A stretch of 64,000 nt of DNA from Salinibacillus xinjiangensis (GCF_009649735.1 NZ_WJNH01000001.1:453077-517076); one strand, 5' to 3'. Positions 17,189-26,479 are shown, numbered from the stretch's first letter. Notes: generated from the letters alone by a model not told the origin. Numbers and translations: made by a program.

Positions 17189-17344
17189 CGGTGTCACGGA
17201 CGGGACGCTCTCAATATAGGTAGCAGACGTCCTTGAGATTCAGTATCACGGACAAAACCGTCGCAAAAAATGAAGTAAATGTCCTTGGAAATCGGTATCA
17301 CGGACAAGCCTCCCCTCAAAATACGAAGTAAACGTCCTTAAAAC
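17189..17344. repeat. Three tandem 52-nt degenerate repeats
   Basis: TCACGGAC recurs at 17194, 17246 and 17298, exactly 52 bases apart. Each unit opens with GGTATCACGGAC or a close variant, has a variable middle, and closes with an ACGTCCTT-like segment. GGAC near the start and GTCC near the end of each unit could pair. No frame stays open through the array. It lies between a terminator and the alkaline phosphatase promoter. Confidence 0.8.
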
Positions 17345-17425
17345 AGCATGAAAAACCATGAACCCATTAGTAAGCAATCCCAACCCCTTTAACGAAAAAA
17401 GTCATAGTTCTATCTAATTACATTT

Positions 17426-17464
17426 TTTTACAAACTTTCACCCTGACTTAACTCATTATTAATA
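17426..17464 (+). promoter_or_regulatory. Phased Pho-box-like repeats before the phosphatase gene
   Basis: Four TT-rich hexamers, TTTTAC (17426), TTCACC (17437), TTAACT (17448) and TTAATA (17459), stand exactly 11 bases apart. This is the layout of PhoP binding sites (TTAACA-like hexamers with 5-base spacers) known in B. subtilis. A TATATT -10-like element follows at about 17491. Phosphate-starvation control of the next gene is likely. Confidence 0.65.
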
Positions 17465-17513
17465 TCAATCTACTAAACTACCAGTGTAGTTATATTTTGA
17501 AAGGAGAGGTTGG

Positions 17514-18851
17514 ATGTTTAAGAAATTTGGGGCTGTTGCACTAAGTACAGGACTCGTTTTTTCAGGAATTGGATTGAGTTCAGTAGATGCCGCTAAACCT
17601 GACCATTCAGGGAAAGGGAAGGGAAAGCTAGAAAATGGAAAAGTAGAAAATGTGATTTATATGATTCCAGATGGTTTTAGTTCAAATTATGCAGCAAACT
17701 ACCGCGCTTACAAAGGAAATGATGCAGTTTGGGATGAGCATCTAAAAGGGATGTTTACAACAAATTCCGCGAATTCTGACATAACTGATTCTGCAGCCGC
17801 TGGTACAGCAATGGCAACAGGTCAAAAAACGAACAACGGTGTAATTGGACTAGATCCAGAAGGAAATAAACTAAAAACCATTCTTGAGGCATCGGAAGAA
17901 AAGGGTAAATCTTCTGGTCTTGTGGCAACATCGACTATTACCCATGCGACTCCAGCTTCATTCGCTACACATGTCAGCGACCGAAATAATGAAACCGAAA
18001 TCGCAAGACAGCTAATAGATAGTGACGTGGATGTCATTTTAGGTGGAGGGAAAAATAATTTTCTTCCAAAGTCCCAAAATGGAAATCAAGAAGAATTGAA
18101 TTTAATTAAAAAAGCAAAGGATAAAAATTTTGAATTTGTTGAAACTCGTGACCAATTGTTAAATTCTGAAGTGGAGAAAGGAGAAAAATTATTAGGTCTA
18201 TTCGCTGGTGGAGCTCTTTCTCCTGAGTTACACCGTGGAGAAACGGATGAACCAAGTTTAGCAGAAATGACAGATCAAGCGATTGACGTTTTAGAAGAGG
18301 ATAAAGATGGATTTTTCTTAGTGGTCGAAGGTAGCCAAATTGACTGGGCTGGACATGCTAATGACGCTGCATGGGCGATGTCAGACGTTGAAGCGTTTGA
18401 AGCAGCTGTTCAAGAAGCCATCCAATTTGCAGAACAAGATGGCAAAACTTTAGTGGTTGTGGCTGGGGATCATGACACGGGCGGAATCACAACGGGAGCG
18501 AATGATTTTCTTGAGGTAAATGCAGATTTACTGCACAATGTTACAGCTACTGGTGACTACATGGCTGCGCAACTAAATAAGGAGCGTTCAAACGTTAATG
18601 AAATAGTAGAAACATATACTGGATTAACTTTATCTGATGAAGAAATCGAAACGATTAAAGTTGCTGATGATGCAGCTCTAGCTATTAATACTGTGGTTAG
18701 CAATCATGCTCTTGTTGGTTGGACAAGCACAAACCATACTGGAGCAGATATTCCCGTTTATGCTTTTGGTCCACAATCCAACAATTTTGTTGGTTTTCAT
18801 GATAATACGGATTTACCAAAGTTGATTGCAGATGCTTTAAAACTTAAATAA
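17514..18851 (+). CDS. Secreted alkaline phosphatase
   Basis: This is a metal-dependent phosphomonoesterase of the PhoA superfamily that releases phosphate outside the cell. A Sec signal peptide (MFKKFGAVALSTGLVFSG onward) probably ends at VDA-AK near residue 27. The nucleophilic Ser lies in SDITDSAAAGTAMATG (about 87-102). Metal ligands appear in MIPDG (about 51), TITHATPASF, EGSQIDWAGHAND, GDHDTGG and WTSTNHTGAD. The 445-residue length fits B. subtilis PhoA/PhoB-type enzymes. The ribosome binding site is AAAGGAGAGG. It is a single gene behind phased Pho-box-like repeats, so PhoPR induction is probable. Confidence 0.93.
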   Translation: MFKKFGAVALSTGLVFSGIGLSSVDAAKPDHSGKGKGKLENGKVENVIYMIPDGFSSNYAANYRAYKGNDAVWDEHLKGMFTTNSANSDITDSAAAGTAMATGQKTNNGVIGLDPEGNKLKTILEASEEKGKSSGLVATSTITHATPASFATHVSDRNNETEIARQLIDSDVDVILGGGKNNFLPKSQNGNQEELNLIKKAKDKNFEFVETRDQLLNSEVEKGEKLLGLFAGGALSPELHRGETDEPSLAEMTDQAIDVLEEDKDGFFLVVEGSQIDWAGHANDAAWAMSDVEAFEAAVQEAIQFAEQDGKTLVVVAGDHDTGGITTGANDFLEVNADLLHNVTATGDYMAAQLNKERSNVNEIVETYTGLTLSDEEIETIKVADDAALAINTVVSNHALVGWTSTNHTGADIPVYAFGPQSNNFVGFHDNTDLPKLIADALKLK

Positions 18852-18890
18852 AACTTCGGCTCAGGAGATACCAACCCTAAATAAGTAACA

Positions 18891-18921
18891 AAGCCCCAGT
18901 AAAAATAAACTGGGGTTTTGT
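18891..18921. terminator. Bidirectional terminator between converging genes
   Basis: CCCCAGT (18894-18900) pairs with ACTGGGG (18909-18915), with A- and T-rich flanks on both sides. It serves the phosphatase gene and the converging DUF2512 gene. Confidence 0.75.
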
Positions 18922-18932
18922 CCATCTTATGG

Positions 18933-19385
18933 TTATTTTTCATTTTCCTCTTCCGCTTTTCTCATCACATCTGTTAACTCATCAGAACTCTCTGTTTGAT
19001 ATCGTAGGTTACCTGCTGGTGAGTGGCTTCTTTTCTCGTCTTCATGAAGTACATGGTTTGCAATGTATTTGTGGTAAAAGTATTCAAATATGGTTACACC
19101 AATAGCTGACACTAGTGCAGGTGTGAACAAATTATCCTGAGGTGTCATGTTATCACTCATAATCCAAATTAACCCTAGAGCTAAACCAAAGTCAGCTAAG
19201 GATGCGATGAGATTATTCGTAAGTGGCAAAATAATCATGTCGCCAATAAAATAAGAGGCCACTCCTAAAACAAGTGAAATCATAAAAATATCGCCAAAAT
19301 CGATACCATATATACCGCCAAGTATAAGCCACAATAGACCTAAACAAGCGATAAATTTTATGGCAATCGCTTTTACATGCTTCAT
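18933..19385 (-). CDS. yndM: YndM-like DUF2512 membrane protein
   Basis: The 150-residue protein has four membrane helices (roughly residues 7-27, 32-50, 58-78 and 88-108) and an acidic cytoplasmic tail. The segments GIDFGDIFMISLVLGVASYFIGD and EYFYHKYI fit the DUF2512/YndM family of Bacillus, whose function is unknown. I place the start at the ATG of MKHVKAIAIK (19385) because AAAGGAG lies 9 bases upstream; the ATG three codons earlier abuts that ribosome binding site. It is a single gene. Confidence 0.75.
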   Translation of the reverse strand: MKHVKAIAIKFIACLGLLWLILGGIYGIDFGDIFMISLVLGVASYFIGDMIILPLTNNLIASLADFGLALGLIWIMSDNMTPQDNLFTPALVSAIGVTIFEYFYHKYIANHVLHEDEKRSHSPAGNLRYQTESSDELTDVMRKAEEENEK

Positions 19386-19456
19386 CTTATTCATCTCCTT
19401 TTGGGGTATATTTTTACCCCCAAAAAAAGGATTTATTCAAAAATGTTATACCAATG

Positions 19457-21118
19457 TTACTGACTCAAATCTGTTACAATTCCTTGACCTGCTTGGCGAC
19501 CTGAGAATAAGCATCCACCTAAAAATGTACCCTCCAATGAGCGATAACCATGGACACCACCACCGCCAAATCCAGATACTTCACCTGCTGCGTATAAACC
19601 TGGAACACGTTCACCGTTATCTTTCAATACTCTTCCAGATAGATCGGTTTGTAGTCCGCCTAATGTTTTTCGACTGAGAATATGTAAACGGACAGCAACG
19701 AGTGGACCATTCTTCTTATCTAAGATTTTATGTGGCTTTGCAACTCGAATTAAACGGTCGCCCCGATATTGTCGTGCACCTCTTAAAGCAGTAACTTGTA
19801 CATCCTTCGTAAATTTATTTTCGAGTGCTCTGTCTCGTGCCTGTATTTGTCGTTCGATGTGGGAAGCATGAAGCAAGTTCTCCTCGGTTAAATCATTCAT
19901 GCCCTTTACAAGGTCCTCCAAGTTGTTAGCTACAACAAAATCTTCTCCTTTATCCATAAAGGCTTGAACAGGCCCTGGGGCTCCAGGTAGAACACGGGAC
20001 AGTATTTTCTTTATACTTTTTCCAGTTAAATCAGGATTTTGCTCCGATCCAGATAAAGCAAATTCTCGCTCAATAATTTTTTGAGTCAAAATAAACCAGG
20101 AATAATCATATCCTGTCGACATAATTGCTTTTAATGTACTTAATGTATCAAAGCCAGGGAGATTTGGAGCCTTAAAGCGATTGCCGCGGGCATCCAACCA
20201 GATTGACGATGGACCAGGAAGAATCCGGATCCCGTGTCTTGCCCATACGGAATTATAATTTTTGATGCCCTCTGTATAGTGCCACATACGATCGCGGTTT
20301 ACTATTCGTCCGCCAACTTTTTCACTAATGGCTAACATTCGTCCATCCACGTGATCAGGCACACCAGATATCATATGTTTAGGTGGATTACCTAATCTCG
20401 ATGGCCAATTTTTACGGATTAAATCGAAGTTAGCCCCAATTCCACCACTCGAAACAAGTACAGTTTCAGCCTGAAATTCAAACTGATCTACTACTTTACG
20501 TGAGCTCGCCTCTCCACGATCAACAGAGCTTTCCTCAAGTATAGAACCCTTTACTCCAATAACCGTACCATTATTAGTTAATAACTCATCAACTTGATGG
20601 CGCGGAAGATAATCAACTAGATCCTTTTGAATGGCCGCGCGTAGCTTTTTTTCAAATGGGGCAACAAGTCCAGGTCCAGTTCCCCATACAATATGGAATC
20701 GTGGAACAGAATTCCCATGTCCTTCTGCAAGCTGACCACCTCGCTCTGCCCATCCCACCACAGGAAAAAAGCGAACACCTAAGGAACGGAGCCATTCTCG
20801 TTTTTCACCTGCAGCAAAATCAACATAGGCCTCGGCCCACTTTATTGCCCAATAATCTTCATCCGCATCCCGATCAAAACCAGCTGTGCCAAGCCAGTCC
20901 TGCCATGCTAAATCCGTTGTATCTTTAATCCCCATTCGTCGCTGCTCAGGCGAATCAACAAGGAATAATCCTCCAAATGACCACCAGGCTTGTCCGCCAA
21001 GTGAGGATTCAGGCTCTTGATCTAACAACAATACTCTTTTACCCTGATCCGTTAATTCGGCTGTAGCGACAAGACCAGCAAGACCTGCACCTACAACAAT
21101 GACATCAAATTTCATCAT
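19457..21118 (-). CDS. FAD-binding dehydrogenase, KSTD/fumarate-reductase-like
   Basis: This flavoprotein belongs to the FAD_binding_2 family (553 residues). The N-terminal Rossmann motif is DVIVVGAGLAGLVATAEL, followed by LLLDQEPESSLGGQAWWSFGG, where the serine/glycine-rich loop contacts FAD. The C-terminal FAD block is GLYAAGEVSGFGGGGVHG and TFLGGCLFSGRQAG. The pattern matches the group annotated as FAD-binding dehydrogenases related to 3-ketosteroid delta-1-dehydrogenase. The natural substrate is unknown. AGGAGG precedes two adjacent ATGs; either could be used. It stands alone on the minus strand, divergent from a YfmJ-like reductase. Confidence 0.85.
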   Translation of the reverse strand: MMKFDVIVVGAGLAGLVATAELTDQGKRVLLLDQEPESSLGGQAWWSFGGLFLVDSPEQRRMGIKDTTDLAWQDWLGTAGFDRDADEDYWAIKWAEAYVDFAAGEKREWLRSLGVRFFPVVGWAERGGQLAEGHGNSVPRFHIVWGTGPGLVAPFEKKLRAAIQKDLVDYLPRHQVDELLTNNGTVIGVKGSILEESSVDRGEASSRKVVDQFEFQAETVLVSSGGIGANFDLIRKNWPSRLGNPPKHMISGVPDHVDGRMLAISEKVGGRIVNRDRMWHYTEGIKNYNSVWARHGIRILPGPSSIWLDARGNRFKAPNLPGFDTLSTLKAIMSTGYDYSWFILTQKIIEREFALSGSEQNPDLTGKSIKKILSRVLPGAPGPVQAFMDKGEDFVVANNLEDLVKGMNDLTEENLLHASHIERQIQARDRALENKFTKDVQVTALRGARQYRGDRLIRVAKPHKILDKKNGPLVAVRLHILSRKTLGGLQTDLSGRVLKDNGERVPGLYAAGEVSGFGGGGVHGYRSLEGTFLGGCLFSGRQAGQGIVTDLSQ

Positions 21119-21313
21119 TTTTCCTCCTAAAATTATTTTGATATAAAACTGAAGTTTCTGATAATATCAGTATTCAACGCTATGACTTGATTAACCTGCT
21201 TTGTAAATCGGTTTAATTTTCTAAAGGACAAAGGAACATTTTGGAGAAGTAATAATAATGGAACCCTCAGAAATAGACATAGGTAATATATTAAGAAAGG
21301 ATGGCGAGTTACG

Positions 21314-22321
21314 ATGGAAAATGAACAAATTTTACTTAAGTCACGACCAACAGGAATGCCAACTGAAACTAATTTTGAATATAGGCAGGTGCCAATTAAA
21401 GAACCGAAACAAGGTGAGGTTGTGATTCGTACCCTGTATTTATCAGTTGACCCTTATATGAGAGGGAGAATGAGTACAGCTAAATCTTATGTGGCTCCCT
21501 TTGAAGTCAATGAAGTTATTTCTGGAGGAATTGTTGGAGAAGTGGTTCAATCCAAAAGTGATTCTTTACAGGTTGGAGATAAGGTGACAGGAATGCTTGG
21601 CTGGCAAAAATTCAACACAGTCGATGCATCCACGGTTCGAAAAGTCGATGACTCTCTTGCCCCTCTTTCTGCTTATTTAGGGATCCTTGGAACTACAGGG
21701 TTAACGGCCTACTTTGGCTTATTAGATATTGGCCAGCCTAAAGCAGGGGAAACCGTAGTTGTGTCTGGTGCAGCTGGGGCAGTTGGGATGGTCGTGGGCC
21801 AAATCGCTAAAATCAAAGGAGCTCGTGTCGTCGGAATTGCCGGTTCAGAGGAAAAGATTGCTTATCTCAAAAATGAACTCGGCTTTGATGAAGCGGTTAA
21901 CTATAAAACGGATCACCTAAGGAAGTCCCTAATAGAGGCATGTCCTGATGGGGTCGATGTCTATTTTGATAATGTAGGAGGGCTTGTTTCAGATGCTGTA
22001 TTGAGCCTCCTGAACGATTTTGCCCGAGTACCGGTCTGTGGAGCCATCTCGGCTTATAACATTACCAGTCTGAAAGAAGACATGGGACCTAGAGTTCAAC
22101 CTATGCTCATCAAGTCACGCGCCTTAATGAAAGGCTTTATCGTTACAGATTATGCTAAGCAATTTAGAGAAGGGGCACAGGACTTAGCAAAATGGCTATC
22201 TGAAGGGAAATTGAAATATGAAGAAACAATTGTGGATGGATTTGAAAATGTGCCACAAGCCTTTTTAGATTTATTTAAAGGTAAAAATCTAGGGAAACAG
22301 CTTGTGAAAGTAAGTGATTGA
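21314..22321 (+). CDS. yfmJ: YfmJ-type NADP-dependent oxidoreductase (zinc-free MDR)
   Basis: The 335-residue medium-chain reductase belongs to the leukotriene B4 12-hydroxydehydrogenase/CurA group, which reduces enone double bonds with NADPH. Signatures are the N-terminal LSVDPYMRGRM (about 45), the cofactor site VVVSGAAGAVGMVVGQIAK (about 147) and DVYFDNVGG. The zinc-ligand cysteines of alcohol dehydrogenases are absent, as expected. It most resembles B. subtilis YfmJ. The ribosome binding site is AAAGGATGG, 12 bases before the ATG. It is a single gene closed by a terminator. Confidence 0.88.
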   Translation: MENEQILLKSRPTGMPTETNFEYRQVPIKEPKQGEVVIRTLYLSVDPYMRGRMSTAKSYVAPFEVNEVISGGIVGEVVQSKSDSLQVGDKVTGMLGWQKFNTVDASTVRKVDDSLAPLSAYLGILGTTGLTAYFGLLDIGQPKAGETVVVSGAAGAVGMVVGQIAKIKGARVVGIAGSEEKIAYLKNELGFDEAVNYKTDHLRKSLIEACPDGVDVYFDNVGGLVSDAVLSLLNDFARVPVCGAISAYNITSLKEDMGPRVQPMLIKSRALMKGFIVTDYAKQFREGAQDLAKWLSEGKLKYEETIVDGFENVPQAFLDLFKGKNLGKQLVKVSD

Positions 22322-22326
22322 ATCTA

Positions 22327-22357
22327 AAAAACGAACCTCCATAACGAGGTTCGTTTT
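22327..22357. terminator. Bidirectional terminator between yfmJ and trhA
   Basis: AACGAACCTC and GAGGTTCGTT form a near-perfect stem (22330-22339 with 22346-22355) with a 6-base loop. It has an A-run on the left and a T-run on the right. Confidence 0.85.
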
Positions 22358-22359
22358 CT

Positions 22360-23007
22360 TTATAATACAAACAAATATACTGATAGAAAGTGAGCCAAAC
22401 TTCCAAAAAGAATGAAAATGTGGAAAATCTCATGAAAGCCCATATGCTTAAACTCTAAAAACTTAGGCTTCGTTCCGTAGATGATTCCTCCAATGGTGTA
22501 GAAAATACCACCTAGGATAAGTAAAAACATTCCACCAGTTCCGACAACATCTGCTAGAGGAGAGCTGAAAAACACAACAAGCCACCCCATGGCAATGTAT
22601 AGACTTGTTGATAACCAACGTGGACTATGGAACCATATTAATTTATAGCATACACCTAAAACAGCTAAGCCTTGGATAACAATAAACAGAACCCATCCCA
22701 TAACACCTTCTAAACTGATTAAACAAAAAGGTGTGTAGGTTCCCGCAATCAACACAAAAATCATCGAGTGATCAATACGTCTTAAAAAGGCAATCACTCG
22801 GTCCTTAGCTACAACCATATGGTAAGTAGCAGAAGCTGAGTATAATAAAATCATACTCACGCCAAAAATAATGACGGCCATAATATCAACAGCTGAAAAA
22901 GAATTCATGGCTGCTTTAATCACTAACGCCAACAATCCTACAAACGACATAACAGCACCAAATAAATGGGTATACCCATTGATAGGTTCTCGTACATATA
23001 CGCCCAC
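22360..23007 (-). CDS. trhA: TrhA/hemolysin III family membrane homeostasis protein
   Basis: The 215-residue protein has seven membrane helices and belongs to the PAQR/hemolysin III family (B. subtilis YplQ). Conserved metal-site residues appear in helix 2 (SATYHMV), in RRIDHSMIFVLIAGTYTPF, and in the C-terminal HEIFHIFILFGSLAHF. In B. subtilis this protein helps to control membrane fluidity in connection with fatty-acid desaturation. I use a GTG start (MGVYVREPINGYTHLFGA) behind CAGGAGG. It is a single gene sharing its terminator with yfmJ. Confidence 0.9.
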   Translation of the reverse strand: MGVYVREPINGYTHLFGAVMSFVGLLALVIKAAMNSFSAVDIMAVIIFGVSMILLYSASATYHMVVAKDRVIAFLRRIDHSMIFVLIAGTYTPFCLISLEGVMGWVLFIVIQGLAVLGVCYKLIWFHSPRWLSTSLYIAMGWLVVFFSSPLADVVGTGGMFLLILGGIFYTIGGIIYGTKPKFLEFKHMGFHEIFHIFILFGSLAHFLSVYLFVL

Positions 23008-23148
23008 TAAAAATTCCTCCTGAACAGTAAGTAGTTTTCAATACTACATGTAATCATATACCCATTATAACATATAGTCAAGCTTTACTATCTTTCGTCT
23101 TTCCCATATAATTTAGATAAATAAAACGACGGAAAACGAGGTCAAGAT

Positions 23149-23730
23149 ATGGAAGATATATATAAACTCATGGATGAATTACAATTAAATAATCATTTAA
23201 CCTTAGAGGAAATACCTGATTTGGATTTATACATGGATCAGGTTATCCAATTATTTGAACGAAAATATGCTGGTGCAAAGAGAAACGAAAAAGAAAAAGT
23301 ATTAACGAAGACAATGATCAATAATTATGCAAAAGGTAAATTATTTTTTCCTATCACGAATAAGAAATACTCACGCGATCATTTATTGTTAATCAGTTTG
23401 ATCTATCAACTAAAGGGAGCTCTTTCGATTGGAGACATTAAAACGATGTTAGACGAATTAAATCGAAAAATTGTTGAGGAAGAGTTTGATTTAGATGCTT
23501 TTTATGAACGATATCTACATGTAACAGAAAAAAACGTGGAGAGAGTTCAGGATCATATACAGGAAAACACACGAGAAGTAAGGGAAGAGATTGAAAAGCT
23601 AGATGACCAGGATGATAAATATCTGGAGCAAGTGTTAGACATTGCTTCTTTTGTCCACATGAGTAATATGTACCGTCGTATGGCTGAAAGACTGGTCGAC
23701 CAAATGTCTGCTGAAGATCAGGAGAAATAG
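23149..23730 (+). CDS. DUF1836 domain protein, MerR-like fold
   Basis: The 193-residue soluble protein has a DUF1836 domain from about residue 15 to 120. The pattern TKTMINNYAKGKLFFP followed by YSRDHLLLISLIYQLKGALSIGDIK is the family hallmark and resembles a MerR-type winged helix. The C-terminal third is acidic and helical (about 125-160 could be coiled coil). A DNA-binding role is plausible but unproven. The ribosome binding site is GAGGT. It lies 22 bases upstream of a membrane-anchored hydrolase gene and is probably co-transcribed. Confidence 0.8.
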   Translation: MEDIYKLMDELQLNNHLTLEEIPDLDLYMDQVIQLFERKYAGAKRNEKEKVLTKTMINNYAKGKLFFPITNKKYSRDHLLLISLIYQLKGALSIGDIKTMLDELNRKIVEEEFDLDAFYERYLHVTEKNVERVQDHIQENTREVREEIEKLDDQDDKYLEQVLDIASFVHMSNMYRRMAERLVDQMSAEDQEK

Positions 23731-23752
23731 AATTGGATGAGGGGATAGGGGA

Positions 23753-24706
23753 ATGAAGAAAAAGCTTTTCGTTACACTGGGAGTTTTGTTGGGGATTGTA
23801 CTCATTGGACTGGGTTTTGCCGGGAATTATTTTTATGGAGAGGCCGTGAAACGGGGTGTGCACGTTGAACTATATAAAGGTTCAGAGTCTGCCACAGCTA
23901 AAGTTGAGGCTGAAAATAACATTATCCAAACAGCTAAGAAATGGTATCAAGAACAAACCTTTGAAACAGTAACAATGGTCTCTTATGATGGCTTAACCTT
24001 AAAAGCAGATTATTTAGACCATGACTTCTCAGCAGGGAAAACGGTTATTTTGGCACATGGGTATAGAGGTCATAAAGAGCAAATGGATGATTATGTGAAG
24101 TTTTATTATGATCAAGGCTTCGATGTGCTCATGCCCGATGCACGTGGTCACGGTGAAAGTGAAGGCGATTATATTGGCTATGGCTGGCATGATCGAAAAG
24201 ATTACCAAGGTTGGATTGACTTATTAATAGAGGACTATAACGCAAAGCAAATTTTCCTGCACGGAAATTCCATGGGTGCTGCCACTGTCCTGATGACAAG
24301 TGGAGAAATATTACCTGAAGAAGTAAAGGGACTTATCGCGGATAGTGGATATACGACAGTTGAAGAAGAATTGACCCATCAATTAAATCATTTGTATGGG
24401 TTACCTGCATTTCCTTTACTAGACATCACAAGCTTGATGACAAAAATACGGGCAGGCTATTCGTTCGAAGAAGCTTCCGCCATTGATCAAGTTCGTAAAA
24501 ACACAAAACCTCTACTGATGATTCATGGTGATCAGGATGAACTAGTTCCTACTGAAATGGCTTATAAAATTTATGAAGCAGCCGGTGGAGAGAAGGATTT
24601 ATGGATTGTAGCTGGTGCAGGTCATACAAAGGCCTATACGGTTGCGACTAAGGATTTCCAACAAACCGTCCAGTCCTTTTTAAATCGAACTTTGTCTAAT
24701 GAGTAA
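23753..24706 (+). CDS. Membrane-anchored alpha/beta hydrolase
   Basis: An uncleaved N-terminal membrane anchor (about residues 5-26) is followed by an alpha/beta-hydrolase domain of the YqkD type (317 residues). The oxyanion region is ILAHGYRGHKEQM, the nucleophile elbow is LHGNSMGA (Ser about 173), the acid is the Asp in MIHGDQDELVP, and the base is the His in GAGHTKAY. The catalytic triad is complete. The substrate is unknown; such enzymes are usually esterases acting at the outer membrane face. The ribosome binding site is GGGGATAGGGG. Confidence 0.87.
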   Translation: MKKKLFVTLGVLLGIVLIGLGFAGNYFYGEAVKRGVHVELYKGSESATAKVEAENNIIQTAKKWYQEQTFETVTMVSYDGLTLKADYLDHDFSAGKTVILAHGYRGHKEQMDDYVKFYYDQGFDVLMPDARGHGESEGDYIGYGWHDRKDYQGWIDLLIEDYNAKQIFLHGNSMGAATVLMTSGEILPEEVKGLIADSGYTTVEEELTHQLNHLYGLPAFPLLDITSLMTKIRAGYSFEEASAIDQVRKNTKPLLMIHGDQDELVPTEMAYKIYEAAGGEKDLWIVAGAGHTKAYTVATKDFQQTVQSFLNRTLSNE

Positions 24707-24752
24707 GGAAGATGTTGAGTAAGAAATACTATATAGCTATTGTGTTTTTGGT

Positions 24753-24766
24753 TGAAAGCGCATACA
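24753..24766 (+). promoter_or_regulatory. cre-like CcpA site before acyl-CoA ligase gene
   Basis: TGAAAGCGCATACA matches the CcpA operator consensus (TGWNANCGNTNWCA) at every fixed position but one. It lies about 95 bases upstream of the ligase start. Carbon-catabolite repression of fatty-acid activation genes is known in Bacillus, so the site is plausible. Confidence 0.55.
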
Positions 24767-24859
24767 ATTAAACTTAGATAATAACTCGATGGATTATATT
24801 TTTTTACTCAAAATTTACTGAATATTAAGTTTATTCTATGGATGGAGGGAAAAACAGTA

Positions 24860-26479
24860 ATGATGGACACACCTTTAACACTAGTACAAAAAATTGAACG
24901 CGCAGAAAAGTTTTTTTCTAAAAAACAAGTGGTCTCTAGAACAAGTTCAAAGATTCATCGTTTAACGTATAAGGATGTTGGAGAGCGTGCAAGGGCATTA
25001 TCAAGCTCATTAGAGAAGCTCGGGGTTAAAAAGGGAGATTGTATTGCTACATTAGCATGGAATCATCATCGACATTTAGAGGCGTATTTTGCTGTGCCAT
25101 GTATGGGAGCAGTTTTGCACATGGCCAATTTTCGATTGTCAGAGGAGCATTTAAGTTACATTCTGAACCATGCAGAGGATCAAGTCATTTTGGTTGATGA
25201 AGACATTGTTCCCATTGTGGAAAAGGTTCAAGACCAATTAAAAACAGTTAAAGCGTTTGTCATCATGACTGATAAAGATTCCCTACCGTCTACGACTCTG
25301 TCCCCTGCTTATTCCTATGAGGATTTAATTGCTGACGGTGACCCAACTTTTGAATATACCGTGGACATAGATGAAAATGACCCAGCAGCGATGTGCTATA
25401 CATCCGCAACCACAGGAAAGCCAAAAGGGGTTGTGTACTCACACCGCGGCCTTGTACTCCACAGTATGGCCTTAGGCTTAAGTGATACGTTAGGGTTGTC
25501 TGAGTCTGATGTTCTAATGCCTGTAGTTCCGATGTTTCATGTAAATGCGTGGGGATTACCATTTGCCTCCACATGGTTTGGTACGACACAGGTTTTACCT
25601 GGCCCAATGTTCACACCAAAATTGTTAGCTGAACTGATTGAATCTGAACAAGTGACATTAACAGCCGGGGTCCCTACTGTCTGGCTTGGATTGTTAAATG
25701 AATTAGAAATAAATGATTATGATATGAGTAGCTTACGCGCGGTTGTTTGTGGAGGGTCTGCTGCTCCAAGAGGAATCATCCGTGCCTTCGAGTCCAAGCA
25801 TGGCATTCCATTCTTACACGCTTATGGCTTAACCGAGACCACGCCGGTTGTAACGGCTGCACGACTAAAAAGCTATCAGCAGGATTTACCAGAAGAGGAG
25901 AAGCTTGATATTCGTTCCAAACAAGGGCTTATTGTGCCTGGTTTGGAAGCAAAGGTTGTCAATGACCGTGGTGAGGTGAAAAGAGACGGAAAAGAAATGG
26001 GAGAGCTGCTAGTTCGCGGACCATGGATTGCCAACGAATATTATAAAGATGACCGAAGTGAGGAGGCATTCCGTGATGGCTGGCTACACACAGGCGACAT
26101 TGCCACCATTGATGAAGAAGGAAATATTAAATTAGTGGACCGGACGAAGGATTTAATCAAAAGTGGTGGAGAATGGATCTCATCGGTAGATTTAGAAAAT
26201 ACTTTAATGGCCCATGAGAGTGTATTTGAGGCAGCGGTAGTTGCTGTTCCACATCCTAAGTGGATAGAAAGACCAATTGCCTGCGTGGTGCTCAAGGACC
26301 AATATAAAGAAAGTGTTACAAAGGAAGTATTATTTGAGCATTTAAAAGCACAATTTGCCAAATGGTGGATTCCAGATGATATTGTCTTTATAGAACAAAT
26401 TCCCAAAACATCGGTCGGGAAATTTTTGAAACGTACATTACGGGAGCAGTTAAAGGATCATTTAGTGGAAAAGGCGTAG
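24860..26479 (+). CDS. Fatty-acyl-CoA synthetase (AMP-forming ligase)
   Basis: This ANL-superfamily enzyme activates fatty acids as acyl-AMP and then acyl-CoA. The motifs are P-loop YTSATTGKPKGVVYSH (about 181), the HAYGLTETTPV block (about 320), GWLHTGDIATIDEEG (about 407), DRTKDLIKSGGEWIS (about 430) and the catalytic Lys in IPKTSVGKFLKR (about 520). The product is about 539 residues. I choose ATG 24860 (MMDTPLTLV) because GGAGGG stands 10 bases before it; an ATG at 24842 lies upstream of the ribosome binding site. Its closest relatives are the medium/long-chain ligases used for beta-oxidation. A cre-like site lies upstream. Confidence 0.92.
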   Translation: MMDTPLTLVQKIERAEKFFSKKQVVSRTSSKIHRLTYKDVGERARALSSSLEKLGVKKGDCIATLAWNHHRHLEAYFAVPCMGAVLHMANFRLSEEHLSYILNHAEDQVILVDEDIVPIVEKVQDQLKTVKAFVIMTDKDSLPSTTLSPAYSYEDLIADGDPTFEYTVDIDENDPAAMCYTSATTGKPKGVVYSHRGLVLHSMALGLSDTLGLSESDVLMPVVPMFHVNAWGLPFASTWFGTTQVLPGPMFTPKLLAELIESEQVTLTAGVPTVWLGLLNELEINDYDMSSLRAVVCGGSAAPRGIIRAFESKHGIPFLHAYGLTETTPVVTAARLKSYQQDLPEEEKLDIRSKQGLIVPGLEAKVVNDRGEVKRDGKEMGELLVRGPWIANEYYKDDRSEEAFRDGWLHTGDIATIDEEGNIKLVDRTKDLIKSGGEWISSVDLENTLMAHESVFEAAVVAVPHPKWIERPIACVVLKDQYKESVTKEVLFEHLKAQFAKWWIPDDIVFIEQIPKTSVGKFLKRTLREQLKDHLVEKA

